Shown here: positions 1 to 8,642 of the stretch, one piece after another
Position numbering within the stretch: position 1 is the first letter of the stretch
How the letters are laid out: each line of letters begins with the position of its first letter
Source: Frateuria_A sp049727805
GTDB lineage: Bacteria; Pseudomonadota; Gammaproteobacteria; Xanthomonadales; Rhodanobacteraceae
Assembly: GCF_049727805.1 (NCBI RefSeq)
Contig: NZ_JBCNYA010000006.1
Span: forward strand, 62,001 to 126,000
Direction of reading: 5' to 3'
Length of the DNA stretch: 64,000 nt
Notes under the pieces: model-generated
The model's input: the letters and a program-made list of their open reading frames with translations, nothing else
What the model was told of the DNA's origin: nothing
Databases searched by the model: none
Made by a program: the position numbers and the translations under genes

Positions 1-425
1 ACCGCGATGGTGCTGGCCAGCACCGGATCGGTCGGCGCCAGCATCGCGGCGAGCAGCAGGGCGAGCGGCCAGTCCAGCCGCAGCAGCAGGTGCGCCGCCA
101 GCGCGGTGCCCGCGACCGACAGCGCCATCGCCGGAAACGCCAGCCGCCGCGCCACCCGCCAGGGCCGCGCGCGCCAGGGCACGCGCAGCTTCAGCCCGCC
201 GGCGAACAGCGAGATCGCCAGCGCAACCTCGGTCAGCCGTTCCAGCCACGGCGCGTCGGCCAGGAAATCGACGTCCAGCAGATGCAGGCCCCACGGGCCC
301 ACCACGACGCCCACCAGCAGGTACACCGCGAACTGCGTCAGCGGCAGCGGCCGGATCCACCCGGCCGCCAGCGACATGCCCAGCAGCAGTGCGCCGATGG
401 CCGCCATCCATCCGAGAAAGCCCAT
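1..425 (-). CDS. Na+/H+ antiporter (CPA1-like), N-terminal part, cut by window edge
   Basis: Reading the minus strand from the ATG at 425 gives about 141 residues of a hydrophobic membrane protein that runs off the left edge. It begins MGFLGWMAAIGALLLGMSL and has several predicted membrane segments. The phrase APTDPVLAS near the visible end is a signature of the sodium/proton exchanger family, where the Asp lies in the transport core. The family moves Na+ (or K+) against H+ across the inner membrane. The start has no strong ribosome site and the C-terminal part cannot be judged. It is divergent from the glycosyltransferase at 556. Family is fairly sure; the exact ion is not. Confidence 0.72.
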   Translation of the reverse strand, partial: MGFLGWMAAIGALLLGMSLAAGWIRPLPLTQFAVYLLVGVVVGPWGLHLLDVDFLADAPWLERLTEVALAISLFAGGLKLRVPWRARPWRVARRLAFPAMALSVAGTALAAHLLLRLDWPLALLLAAMLAPTDPVLASTIA

Positions 426-555
426 GTCGGTTCCAGTCAGCCGGCGTGCCCGCGCATGGTCGCGGCGCAGGCATCGTGACGGCATGAAGGGCCGGACGGG
501 CGCACCGGTGCACTAAGATGCCGGTCTCTTTACGACCCCGGCACAGGGACGGCAC

Positions 556-1506
556 ATGCAACAGGCAACGGTGGCGACGATCGCGGTGATCGTGCCCTGC
601 CACAACGAGGAAGCCACCGTGGCCAAGGTCGTGGCCGACTTCCGCCGCGCGCTGCCGCAGGCGGCCGTGTGGGTGTTCGACAATGCCTCCACCGACGCCA
701 CGGTCGAGCGCGCGCGCGCGGCCGGCGCGCACGTCGGGCAGGTGCCGCTCAAGGGCAAGGGCCAAGTGGTGCGACGCATGTTCGCCGATGTGGACGCGGA
801 CGTGTACGTGCTGGTCGACGGCGACGACACCTACCCGGCCGAGGCGGCGCCGGCGATGGTCGATGCACTGCTCGAGCGCCGCCTGGACATGCTGGTCGCG
901 CGCCGCGTCGAGGCGCCGGAGGCGGCCTACCGGCGCGGCCACCGCTTCGGCAACTGGTTGCTGACCTCCTGCGTGCGCACCATCTTCGCCAGCAGCTTCA
1001 CCGACATGTTGTCGGGCTATCGCGTGTTCTCGCGGCGCTACGCCAAGACCTTTCCGAGCGACGCGGTCGGCTTCGAGATCGAGACCGAGCTGACCGTGCA
1101 CGCGCTGGAACTGCACATGCCAGTGGACGAGATGGACGTGCCCTACCGGGCACGCCCGGAAGGCTCGGCCAGCAAGCTCAGCACCTGGCGCGACGGCTGG
1201 CGCATCCTGATGACCATCCTGGGACTGGTGAAGTCCGAGCGGCCGCAGGCCTTCTTCGGCGTGGGCACGCTCGCCTGCCTGCTGGTCTCGGGGGTGCTGG
1301 CGGTGCCGATCTTCCAGACCTATCTTGCGACCGGACTGGTGCCGCGTTTTCCCACCGCGATCCTGTGCGCGTCGCTGGTGCTGCTGGGCGCGATCCTGCT
1401 GGCCTGCGGGCTGATTCTGGACACCGTGACGCGCGGCCGGGTGGAGACCAAGCGGCTGGCCTACCTGGCGCAGCCGGCGCCGCGCGCTCCGCCTGGCCGT
1501 GCATAG
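556..1506 (+). CDS. Family 2 glycosyltransferase with C-terminal membrane segments
   Basis: A 316-residue protein with a GT-A fold typical of DPM1-like polyprenyl-phosphate sugar synthases. Residues about 8-20 contain IAVIVPCHNEEATV, the nucleotide-sugar binding start. VDGDDTYP near residues 87-94 is the acidic metal-binding motif. Two hydrophobic segments (about 233-260 and 270-295) anchor the C-terminus in the inner membrane. The stop overlaps the GTG start of the next gene by 8 bases, so the two are probably translationally coupled. By family it would transfer a sugar from a nucleotide donor to a lipid phosphate carrier; the sugar is unknown. That the next protein uses the product is inference. 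Confidence 0.8.
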   Translation: MQQATVATIAVIVPCHNEEATVAKVVADFRRALPQAAVWVFDNASTDATVERARAAGAHVGQVPLKGKGQVVRRMFADVDADVYVLVDGDDTYPAEAAPAMVDALLERRLDMLVARRVEAPEAAYRRGHRFGNWLLTSCVRTIFASSFTDMLSGYRVFSRRYAKTFPSDAVGFEIETELTVHALELHMPVDEMDVPYRARPEGSASKLSTWRDGWRILMTILGLVKSERPQAFFGVGTLACLLVSGVLAVPIFQTYLATGLVPRFPTAILCASLVLLGAILLACGLILDTVTRGRVETKRLAYLAQPAPRAPPGRA

Positions 1507-3283
1507 CCGTCCGAACGAAGAGGACGCCCGCGCGTACCGGCGCGCCTTCCTCTGGCTGCCGCTGCTGCTGGGCCTGGCCTCGCTGGCGCTGGGCCAGGAC
1601 AGCAACTGGGACCTGCGCAACTACCACCTGTACAACCCGTACGCCTGGCTGCACGGGCGCATCGGCACGGACCTCGCGCCGGCCGGCATGCAGAGCTACT
1701 TCAACCCGTTGCTCGACGTGTTCCAGGCCGGGCTGTACCGCGCTCTGCCCGCGCCGCTGGTGGGTTTCCTGCTCGGCTGGCTGCAGGGCCTCAACGCAAT
1801 CCTGCTGATCGCCATCGGCCGGCGCGTGCTGCCCTCCGGCACCGCGGCCAGGACCGTGGTCGGCCTGGCTGCCGCCGGCTGCATGGCCGCCGGGTTCCTG
1901 TCGGAGCTGGGCAACGCGATGGGGGACAACCTCACGGCGTTGCTGGTGCTCGGCGGGTTCCTGCTGGTACTGGGCTCGGACGGGACCCACGAACGGCGCC
2001 GACTCCTGGCCGCAGGCGTGCTGGTCGGCCTGGCCACCGGCCTGAAGCTGACCAACGCCCTCTACGCCCTCGGCCTGGGCGTCACCCTGCTGCTGGTGCC
2101 CGCGCGGCAGGGCCGCCGGCTGCTGCCGGCGCTGTGGTTGGGCGTGGGTGGCGTGGCCGGGCTGGCGCTGACCTCCGGCTACTGGTTCTGGCACCTGTGG
2201 CAGCTGTTCGGCAATCCGCTGTTTCCGCAGTTCGGTTCGCTGTGGCCCAACCCGCTGGCCGCCGGCACGGGCGTGGCCGACCTGCGTTTCCTGCCGCGCA
2301 CGCCGTGGGAGCGACTGGCCTGGCCGCTGCTGATCGCGCTCGAGCCGTCCCGCGTCAGCGAAGTGCCGCTGCCGCAACTGGCCTGGCCGGTGCTCTATGT
2401 GCTGTTCCTGGCGTGGGGCGCGTGCTGGGCCTGGCACCGTTGGCGCGCCTTCGAATCCACGCCGCTGCCCTGGCCTGCGCGCTGCCTGGCCAGCTTCGTG
2501 GGGCTGGGTTTCATTATCTGGATGGCGGTCTTCAGCATCTACCGCTACCTGGTGCCGATCGAGCTGCTGGCACCGTTGCTGTGCTGGGTGCTGCTGCGGC
2601 ATCTGCTGCCGTCGCGGTGGCCGGCGCGCGTTGCGGTGGTGGTCGTGGCCGCCATCGCGGTCGTCGGCCTGGGTGGCTATCGCCATACCTGGGGCCACGC
2701 CGGCTGGGCCGACACCGCGTTCCGGGTGGAACAGCCGCCGCTGCCGCCGGCGGCCCTGGCGCACGGCACGGTGTTGCTGGTCGGCACCGAGCCGATGGCC
2801 TGGCGCATTCCGTTCCTGCCGGGTGCGCTGGCCTATGTCGGCATCGGCACCAACTTCCCGGCCGGGCCGGCCTACCGGCCGCGTGTGCAGGCGATCCTGC
2901 GTGAGCGCGGCGGAGAGGTGTGGGCGATGCTTCCCGCGGCGGATTATCCGCGCGGCAACTACGTCGCCAAGCTCAACGACGGCGCCGGCTGGCTCGGCTG
3001 GAACGACGACGCGGCCGGCTGTGCGCGGCTCGACCGGTTGCGCGTGCGCTTCCGCCTGCGTGCGGCGCTGACGGCGACGCCGGGGGGCGGTTGCCGCTTC
3101 ACGCTGCGCGAGGAGGACCGCGTCGACCTCGCGCCGCTGGACCGCGCGACGCAGGCGCAGGCGCTGCAGGCGCTCGCGCCCTACCGCCTGCGCTTCGCGC
3201 CGGCCGGCTGCCGCCGCCTCGGCTCGTGGATCGGCCGCTCGTCGGTGCCGTACCTGTGGTGCAAGGTGGCGCCCGTCCGCTGA
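1499..3283 (+). CDS. Multi-spanning membrane protein, possible GT-C type glycosyltransferase
   Basis: A 594-residue protein starting at GTG 1499 inside the end of the glycosyltransferase gene. It has many hydrophobic segments through about residue 400 and a soluble C-terminal part of about 190 residues. The first extracytoplasmic loop, after membrane segment 1, contains DSNWDLRNYHLYNPY, an acidic/aromatic loop in the position where GT-C enzymes carry catalytic acids. I do not recognise a named family. The coupling to a polyprenyl-phosphate-sugar-synthase-like partner suggests it transfers a lipid-linked sugar to an envelope target, but that is inference. It could also be a non-enzymatic membrane protein. 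Confidence 0.7.
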   Translation: MHSRPNEEDARAYRRAFLWLPLLLGLASLALGQDSNWDLRNYHLYNPYAWLHGRIGTDLAPAGMQSYFNPLLDVFQAGLYRALPAPLVGFLLGWLQGLNAILLIAIGRRVLPSGTAARTVVGLAAAGCMAAGFLSELGNAMGDNLTALLVLGGFLLVLGSDGTHERRRLLAAGVLVGLATGLKLTNALYALGLGVTLLLVPARQGRRLLPALWLGVGGVAGLALTSGYWFWHLWQLFGNPLFPQFGSLWPNPLAAGTGVADLRFLPRTPWERLAWPLLIALEPSRVSEVPLPQLAWPVLYVLFLAWGACWAWHRWRAFESTPLPWPARCLASFVGLGFIIWMAVFSIYRYLVPIELLAPLLCWVLLRHLLPSRWPARVAVVVVAAIAVVGLGGYRHTWGHAGWADTAFRVEQPPLPPAALAHGTVLLVGTEPMAWRIPFLPGALAYVGIGTNFPAGPAYRPRVQAILRERGGEVWAMLPAADYPRGNYVAKLNDGAGWLGWNDDAAGCARLDRLRVRFRLRAALTATPGGGCRFTLREEDRVDLAPLDRATQAQALQALAPYRLRFAPAGCRRLGSWIGRSSVPYLWCKVAPVR

Positions 3284-3301
3284 TCGTTCAGGGCGACCCG
3301 C

Positions 3302-5368
3302 TCAGTGCGATTCCAGCAGCCCATGGCTGCGCAGCAGCGCCTCCGGCTCGGGCTTGCGGCCGCGGAAAGCGATGAAGCTTTCCAATGCCGGGCGGCTGGC
3401 GCCGACGGCGAGGATCTCGCGGCGGAAGCGCTCGCCGGTGGCCTGGTCGATCGCGCTGCCGCCGTGCTCGGTGAGCTCCTCGAACGCGCCGAAGGCGTCC
3501 GCGCTCAGCAGCTCGGCCCACAGGTAGCTGTAGTAGCCGGCCGCGTAGCCGCCCGAGAAGATGTGCGTGAACGCGTGCGGGAAGCGCTGCCATGCCGGCG
3601 GGTGCAGCACCGCGACCTGGTTGCGCACCTCTTCCAGCACCTCCATGGTGCGCGCGCCGCGCGCCGGGTCGTATTCCAGGTGCATGAGGAAATCGAACAG
3701 CGCGAACTCGAGCTGGCGCACGAGAAATAAGCCGGCGTGGTAATGCCGCGCGGCGAGCATGCGCTGGTAGAGCTCGTCGGGCAGCGGCTCGCCGGTCTGC
3801 CAGTGGCGCGCGAACAGGTCGAGCGCCTCGCGGTTCCAGCCGAAGTTCTCCATGAACTGGCTGGGCAGTTCCACCGCATCCCACTCGACGCCGTCGATGC
3901 CGCCGATCGAGGGCAGCGCGATCTCGGTGAGCAGGTGGTGCAGGCCGTGGCCGAACTCGTGGAAAAGGGTCAGCACGTCGTCGTGCTTGAGCAGCGCCGG
4001 CCGGCCCTCGGTGGGCGGGGCGAAGTTGCAGGTGAGGAAGGCGATCGGCAACTGGTGCTGCGCCTCGTCGTCGAAGCGCGCGCGGCAGACGTCCATCCAC
4101 GCGCCGCCGCGCTTGCCGTTGCGCGCGTACAGGTCGACGTAGGCGCCGGCGAACACGCGCCCGCCGGCATCGCGCACGTCGTAGTAGCGCACGTCCGGGT
4201 GCCACACGTCGACGCCCTCGCGCGGTGCCAGCGTAATGCCGTAGAGCCTGCCGACCAGGCCGAACAGGCCGTCGATGACGGCCGGCAGCGGGAAGTAGGG
4301 CTTGAGCTGTTCCTCGTCCAGCGCGTAGCGCTGCTGGCGCAGCTTTTCCGATGCGTAGCCGACGTCCCACGGCTCGAGGTTGTCCAGGTCCAGCTCGGCC
4401 TGCGCCCACGCGCGCAGCTCGTCCAGCTCGCGCTGCGCGACCGGGCGCGCGCGCTCGGCGAGGTCGTGCAGGAACTCCATCACCTCGGTGGGCGAGGCGG
4501 CCATCTTGGTGGCCAGCGATTCCTCCGCGGCGTTGGCGAAGCCGAGCAACCGCGCAGCCTCGTGGCGCAACTTCATGATCTGTTCGATGCGCTCGCTGTT
4601 GTCGAACTTGCCCGCGTCCGGACCCTGGTCGGAGGCGCGCGTCTGGTAGGCCCAGTAGACCCGCTCGCGCAAGCCCCGGTTGTCGGCGTAGGTGAGCACC
4701 GCCTGCACGCTCGGCTGCTTGAGCGTCACCAGGAAACCTTCCAGCTCCTGCTCGGCGGCGTACTGGCGCAGCACCGCCCGGCCGGACTCGGGCACGCCGG
4801 CCAGGTCGCGCTCGTCGGTGATGTGCTCGTGCCAGGCCTCGCTGGCGTCCAGCACCGCGTTGGCGAATTCGGTGGACAGGCGCGAGAGGGCCACGCCGAT
4901 CTCGCGGTAGCGCGAACGCGCCGGTTCCTCCAGCGCCACGCCGGAGAGCCTGAAGTCGCGCAACGCGTGCTCGACCAGCGCGCGCTCGGGACGCGGCAGC
5001 GCGGCGAACCCGGGCGCATCGGCCAGCGCCTGCACCGCGGCGTACAGGTCGCGGTTCTGGCCCAGCTCGATGGCGTGTTCGGTGAGCTTTTCCTCGGCCG
5101 GACCGTACACTGCGCGCAGCGCCTCGCTGTCGGCCACCGCGTGCAGGTGGCCGACCGGTGCCCACGCGTGCGCCAGGCGCTGCTCCAGCCGCTCCTGGGT
5201 GAGCATCACCGTGGCGAAATCCTTAGGCGCGCCGGATGCGGTGAGCGCCTCGATGCCGGCGCGGTAATCGGCCAGGAGGGCGTCGACCGCCGGCGTGACG
5301 TGCTCGGGCTTGATCTGCGAGAAGGCGGGCAGCGGCTGGTCGGCGAGCAGCGGGTTGGCTTGGTCCAT
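3302..5368 (-). CDS. prlC: Oligopeptidase A (M3 family zinc metallopeptidase)
   Basis: A 688-residue protein, close to the usual length of oligopeptidase A. The zinc-binding HEFGHGLHHLL lies around residue 470, as in PrlC/OpdA. The protein degrades short peptides, including cleaved signal peptides, in the cytoplasm. I chose the ATG at 5368 (MDQANPLLADQPLPAF) because AAGGAG sits just upstream with good spacing; the open frame continues 34 residues further but without such a site. It is divergent from the carbonic anhydrase-like gene at 5463, with 94 bases between them. Confidence 0.93.
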   Translation of the reverse strand: MDQANPLLADQPLPAFSQIKPEHVTPAVDALLADYRAGIEALTASGAPKDFATVMLTQERLEQRLAHAWAPVGHLHAVADSEALRAVYGPAEEKLTEHAIELGQNRDLYAAVQALADAPGFAALPRPERALVEHALRDFRLSGVALEEPARSRYREIGVALSRLSTEFANAVLDASEAWHEHITDERDLAGVPESGRAVLRQYAAEQELEGFLVTLKQPSVQAVLTYADNRGLRERVYWAYQTRASDQGPDAGKFDNSERIEQIMKLRHEAARLLGFANAAEESLATKMAASPTEVMEFLHDLAERARPVAQRELDELRAWAQAELDLDNLEPWDVGYASEKLRQQRYALDEEQLKPYFPLPAVIDGLFGLVGRLYGITLAPREGVDVWHPDVRYYDVRDAGGRVFAGAYVDLYARNGKRGGAWMDVCRARFDDEAQHQLPIAFLTCNFAPPTEGRPALLKHDDVLTLFHEFGHGLHHLLTEIALPSIGGIDGVEWDAVELPSQFMENFGWNREALDLFARHWQTGEPLPDELYQRMLAARHYHAGLFLVRQLEFALFDFLMHLEYDPARGARTMEVLEEVRNQVAVLHPPAWQRFPHAFTHIFSGGYAAGYYSYLWAELLSADAFGAFEELTEHGGSAIDQATGERFRREILAVGASRPALESFIAFRGRKPEPEALLRSHGLLESH

Positions 5369-5462
5369 GAAACGCTCCTTGGGATGCTTCAGCGTGGCGA
5401 CCGGACTGGGCGAAATCAAGCCGCGCCAGCGCCGCCGTACGTGCTCACTTACAATCCGGCGG

Positions 5463-5993
5463 ATGAACAATCTGCGTATCTACAAGGGCATCACGCCCAC
5501 CCTCGGCCAGCGCGTGTACGTCGACCCCGCCGCCAGCGTGATCGGCGACGTGGTGCTGGGCGACGATGCCTCGGTGTGGCCGGGCGTGGTGCTGCGGGGC
5601 GACGTGCACTTCATCCGCATCGGCGCGCGCACCAACATCCAGGACGGCACCATCGTGCACGTGAGCCACGAAGGGCCCTACGGCCCGGGTTTTCCCTGCC
5701 TGATCGGCGAGGGCGTCACCATCGGCCACGCCGCGGTGGTGCACGCCTGCACGATCGAGGACTACTGCCTGATCGGCATGCACGCGACCGTGCTCGACGG
5801 CGCGGTGGTGAAGAAGCACGGCTTCGTCGGCGCCGGCGCGGTGATTCCGCCGGGCAAGGTGGTGGGCGAGCGCGAGCTGTGGCTGGGCAATCCGGCCCGG
5901 TGCGTGCGCCTGCTCAGCGACAGCCAGGTCGAGCAGCTGCACTACTCGGCCGAGCACTACATGCGGCTGAAGGACGACTACCTCGCCGGCTGA
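5463..5993 (+). CDS. Gamma carbonic anhydrase-like hexapeptide protein (YrdA/CaiE type)
   Basis: A 176-residue left-handed beta-helix protein with repeated hexapeptide turns (GDVVLGDDASVWPGVVLRGD). The metal-ligand histidines typical of the gamma class are visible as IVHVSHEG and TIGHAAVVHACTI. Such proteins bind zinc or iron as trimers; many of the YrdA group have weak or no measured carbonic anhydrase activity, so the physiological reaction is uncertain. The start at 5463 fits the family N-terminus (NLRIYKGITPTLG). Its last 16 bases overlap the end of the convergent gene at 5978-6490. Confidence 0.88.
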   Translation: MNNLRIYKGITPTLGQRVYVDPAASVIGDVVLGDDASVWPGVVLRGDVHFIRIGARTNIQDGTIVHVSHEGPYGPGFPCLIGEGVTIGHAAVVHACTIEDYCLIGMHATVLDGAVVKKHGFVGAGAVIPPGKVVGERELWLGNPARCVRLLSDSQVEQLHYSAEHYMRLKDDYLAG

Positions 5994-6490
5994 GCCGCTT
6001 GGCGCGCCTGCCGCGCCTGGAGGATCGCCGCGCGCGCCTCGTGCCGGCGCACCCGCAACTGGCGTTGCGCGTCGAGCTTGCCGGCCAGCAGGAGCACGAT
6101 GTAGTTGCCGCTGTCGAAGTCCCGCAGCAGGCGCAGTTCGCGCTCGGCCTGGTCCAGCTCGCCGCGGTCGATCGCCTGCTCCACCGCCCGGGTGGCGGCA
6201 GGGAACAGCCGATGCAGCGTCTCGCGCGTCGGCGCGTCGTCGGGTTCCAGCTCGAGCACGCTGAGGTAGAACTCCCAGGCGTTGCGTCCCTGCGGGGCGA
6301 CCAGGCGATGGTCGCGCAGGGCTTCGTCGGCCAGGCCGAGCAGGATGCCGCGCCCGCTGTCGTCGGACGGCGCGGCGGAAGCTGCGGCCGAAGAACGCCA
6401 GGTGCGCAGGCCCAGCAACGCCAGGACCAGGACCAGGCCAGCGCCCGCCATCCCCCAGGCACGGCGGTTGGGCGCAGATATCGTCGACAT
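5978..6490 (-). CDS. Membrane-anchored protein resembling the N-terminal region of xanthomonad TonB-like proteins
   Basis: A 170-residue protein with one membrane segment (about residues 12-28) and then a helical, TPR-like region (LADEALRDHRLVAPQGRNAW, later LDQAERELRLLRDFDSGNY). From memory, similar segments precede a TonB C-terminal domain in some Xanthomonadales proteins annotated as energy transducers. Here the frame stops at a TAG after an Arg/Ala/Gln-rich tail, with no TonB domain. It may be a stand-alone periplasmic or cytoplasmic scaffold, or a remnant of a longer gene. Its 3' end overlaps the convergent gene by 16 bases. Function unknown. Confidence 0.65.
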   Translation of the reverse strand: MSTISAPNRRAWGMAGAGLVLVLALLGLRTWRSSAAASAAPSDDSGRGILLGLADEALRDHRLVAPQGRNAWEFYLSVLELEPDDAPTRETLHRLFPAATRAVEQAIDRGELDQAERELRLLRDFDSGNYIVLLLAGKLDAQRQLRVRRHEARAAILQARQARQAAQPAR

Positions 6491-6603
6491 GCAGGCATCG
6501 CCAGTGACCCGCGCTCGGGCGCGGCGCGCGCACCGTAGCGGGCGCGTGTTGCAACGGCGTGACCGGCGCGGCAGAGGGGCGGTCCTTCGCCCCTCGCGGC
6601 GGA

Positions 6604-8364
6604 TCAGAAAGGCGCCAGGGTGCGCGAATCCGGCGCGCCGTCCGGACGGCTGGAGACGTTGAGGTGGTTGCGCCCGCCCGGGCAGCCCTGGCCGAGCGTG
6701 TACGCGGAAAGCACGCCGCCCGTACTGCTCACCGAGGCCTCGTAGCAGCTGCCGCGGGTGTCGTCGAAGCGGTAGCGCTGCGTGTTCTGCTGGCCGCTGT
6801 GGCCGGTGAGCGCGCCGCTGGCGTCGAACTGGAGCGCGTCGGCCGCTTCGACATGGTTGGCAAGCTGCGTGGCGTAGAGCGTGGCGCCTTCCAGGCCGCG
6901 CGCCGTGCGCTGCTCGATGCCCTGGCTGAGCGTGGTGGCCAGGCTGAAGCTGCCGTCATCGGCCACCACCTGGCGGTAGTCCAGGTCCAGCGGGTAGCGC
7001 ACGTGCTGGCTGTAGGACTGGACCAGCGGACCGCGTCGCTGCGTGCTGACGCTGTCCACGCGGGTCAGCTGCCGGGTGTGCTGCTCGTAGGTGGCGGCGT
7101 CGATCAGGAAGCCCTGCGTGTCGTCGAAGCCCACCGTCTGGCTGACCGTGCTGTGCACGCGGCCGCGCGAGGTGTCGGCGTAGCCCTCGATGGTGAACTC
7201 GCGGCTGAGCCGCGTGGTGATGTCGCCGCTGAGGTTGCCGTCGGCGTCGGTCGCCAGCGTGCTGCCGATGGCCGGCGTGGGCGGCTGGCCGACCAGCGTG
7301 TTGCGCACCACCTGGCCGGTCACCTGCGCCGCGTGCGGGTCGCGATAGACCAGCAGCGCCGCGGTGGCCGAGAAGTAGCCGTGCGCGCCGGCCACGCTGA
7401 CCGCCACCTGGTGCGGCGCGCCGTCGCTGAGCAGGCCGGCGAAGGGCGTCAGGTCGACCCGGTAGGGCATGAAGTTGAGCGTCTGCACGCTGGGCGTGGG
7501 ACGCCACAGGTAGGGATCGATGCCGCCGGTGAAGATCCATGGCGTCACCGGCGCCACGCCGGCAGGCTGGCCGTCGATGCTGACCTGTGCCTCGCGGAAG
7601 TTGCCGCCGCCGCATTCGAAGGTCTGCGCGGCGTATTCGTCGGGCACGCAGGTGTACCAGAACTCGTCGCCGCCCTGGCTCTGGGTGAACACGTCGAGGT
7701 AGGCACGCACCACGTTGCGCGGCAGGGTGAGCGTCCTGGCGAGCTGGTCGGTGCCGGTGTTGAGCACCGTGGTGTTGCCGACCGGATCGGCGCCCAGCGG
7801 ATAGACCGCGTCCGGCACGTCGCCGTTGCCGCCGCCGGGATAGAACAGCAGCCGCGCGCTGCCGTGGATCACTCCGGTGTAGGTGTCGTTGACCAGGTTG
7901 CCGATGATCGCCTGGCCCTGCCCCGCGTTGCGCAGCAGGGCGCTGTAGTCGGTCAAGTCGCGCTCGACGCGCCAGTGCGGCGAGACCGTGGCGGAGGGTT
8001 CCTGCGTGGTGCCGAAGTAGAGGTTCACGCCGCCCAGCCAGAATGTGGCGGTGCGGTCGTACTGGCGCCCGGCGGTGACCGAGAAGTCCGCCTGCAGCAC
8101 CACCTTCTTCCAGTGCGTGCCACAACCGGTGGGCGGCGCGTAGCTGTAGGGCCGCGTGCCGAAATCGTCGAAGGTGACGTCGTTGAACAGCTCGACCACG
8201 CAGGCCTTGCCAGGCGGCTTGGGCACGCCCGGATCGGCCACCGCCACGTCCGGCGAGCCGATGGTGAACTGCGTTGCCGGTGTCGCGGCCTGCGCGACGC
8301 CAGCCAGCAACCAGACCAGGCCGAGCCCGCAAAGGCCGCGGCCAACCCTCCCTTTCTGCGCCAT
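6604..8364 (-). CDS. Secreted peptide-N-glycosidase A-like protein
   Basis: A 586-residue protein with a clear signal peptide (MAQKGRVGRGLCGLGLVWLL, cleavage near AQA). The body matches the PNGase A family: the segment VVELFNDVTFDDFGTRPYSY is followed by a jelly-roll-like region with RTATFWLGGVNLYFGTTQEP and later LDVFTQSQGGDEFWYTCVPDEY. Members remove N-linked glycans from glycoproteins by cleaving the Asn amide. In a bacterium this points to use of eukaryotic (plant or fungal) glycoproteins, or of a less obvious substrate. No other glycan-degrading gene is adjacent, so it is not part of a visible utilisation locus. Family call is good; substrate is inference. Confidence 0.78.
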   Translation of the reverse strand: MAQKGRVGRGLCGLGLVWLLAGVAQAATPATQFTIGSPDVAVADPGVPKPPGKACVVELFNDVTFDDFGTRPYSYAPPTGCGTHWKKVVLQADFSVTAGRQYDRTATFWLGGVNLYFGTTQEPSATVSPHWRVERDLTDYSALLRNAGQGQAIIGNLVNDTYTGVIHGSARLLFYPGGGNGDVPDAVYPLGADPVGNTTVLNTGTDQLARTLTLPRNVVRAYLDVFTQSQGGDEFWYTCVPDEYAAQTFECGGGNFREAQVSIDGQPAGVAPVTPWIFTGGIDPYLWRPTPSVQTLNFMPYRVDLTPFAGLLSDGAPHQVAVSVAGAHGYFSATAALLVYRDPHAAQVTGQVVRNTLVGQPPTPAIGSTLATDADGNLSGDITTRLSREFTIEGYADTSRGRVHSTVSQTVGFDDTQGFLIDAATYEQHTRQLTRVDSVSTQRRGPLVQSYSQHVRYPLDLDYRQVVADDGSFSLATTLSQGIEQRTARGLEGATLYATQLANHVEAADALQFDASGALTGHSGQQNTQRYRFDDTRGSCYEASVSSTGGVLSAYTLGQGCPGGRNHLNVSSRPDGAPDSRTLAPF

Positions 8365-8642
8365 GGGTGACTCCCGCTGTGCGAGTACCCCCCTGCGCCG
8401 GCGAGGCTAGCACGCGCCCGCGCGCCCGGCGTGAGAACCGCGCCGCAGCAGGGGCGCGAGGCCACGGCCAGTGGTTGCTCCCGGCGGCGCTGGCCAGACC
8501 ATCGCATCGGTGTGGTTCGAACCGCATGGCCGGCGACGGTAGACCGGGCCGCACACGGTGCATGTCGGCCGGTGTGCCGGGCGCCAGCATGCCGATCGGC
8601 AAGGTGCTGGCGCACGCGCCGCCAACGGCGCGCGGGTGGGTG

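Noticed and set aside
3737..6538. A long plus-strand frame across prlC and the carbonic anhydrase-like gene
   Set aside because: It crosses two genes on different strands and shows no family; it is an effect of high GC.
8365..8642. A small gene in the 278-base gap between the PNGase-like gene and aroE
   Set aside because: No frame there has a ribosome site together with a credible coding pattern.
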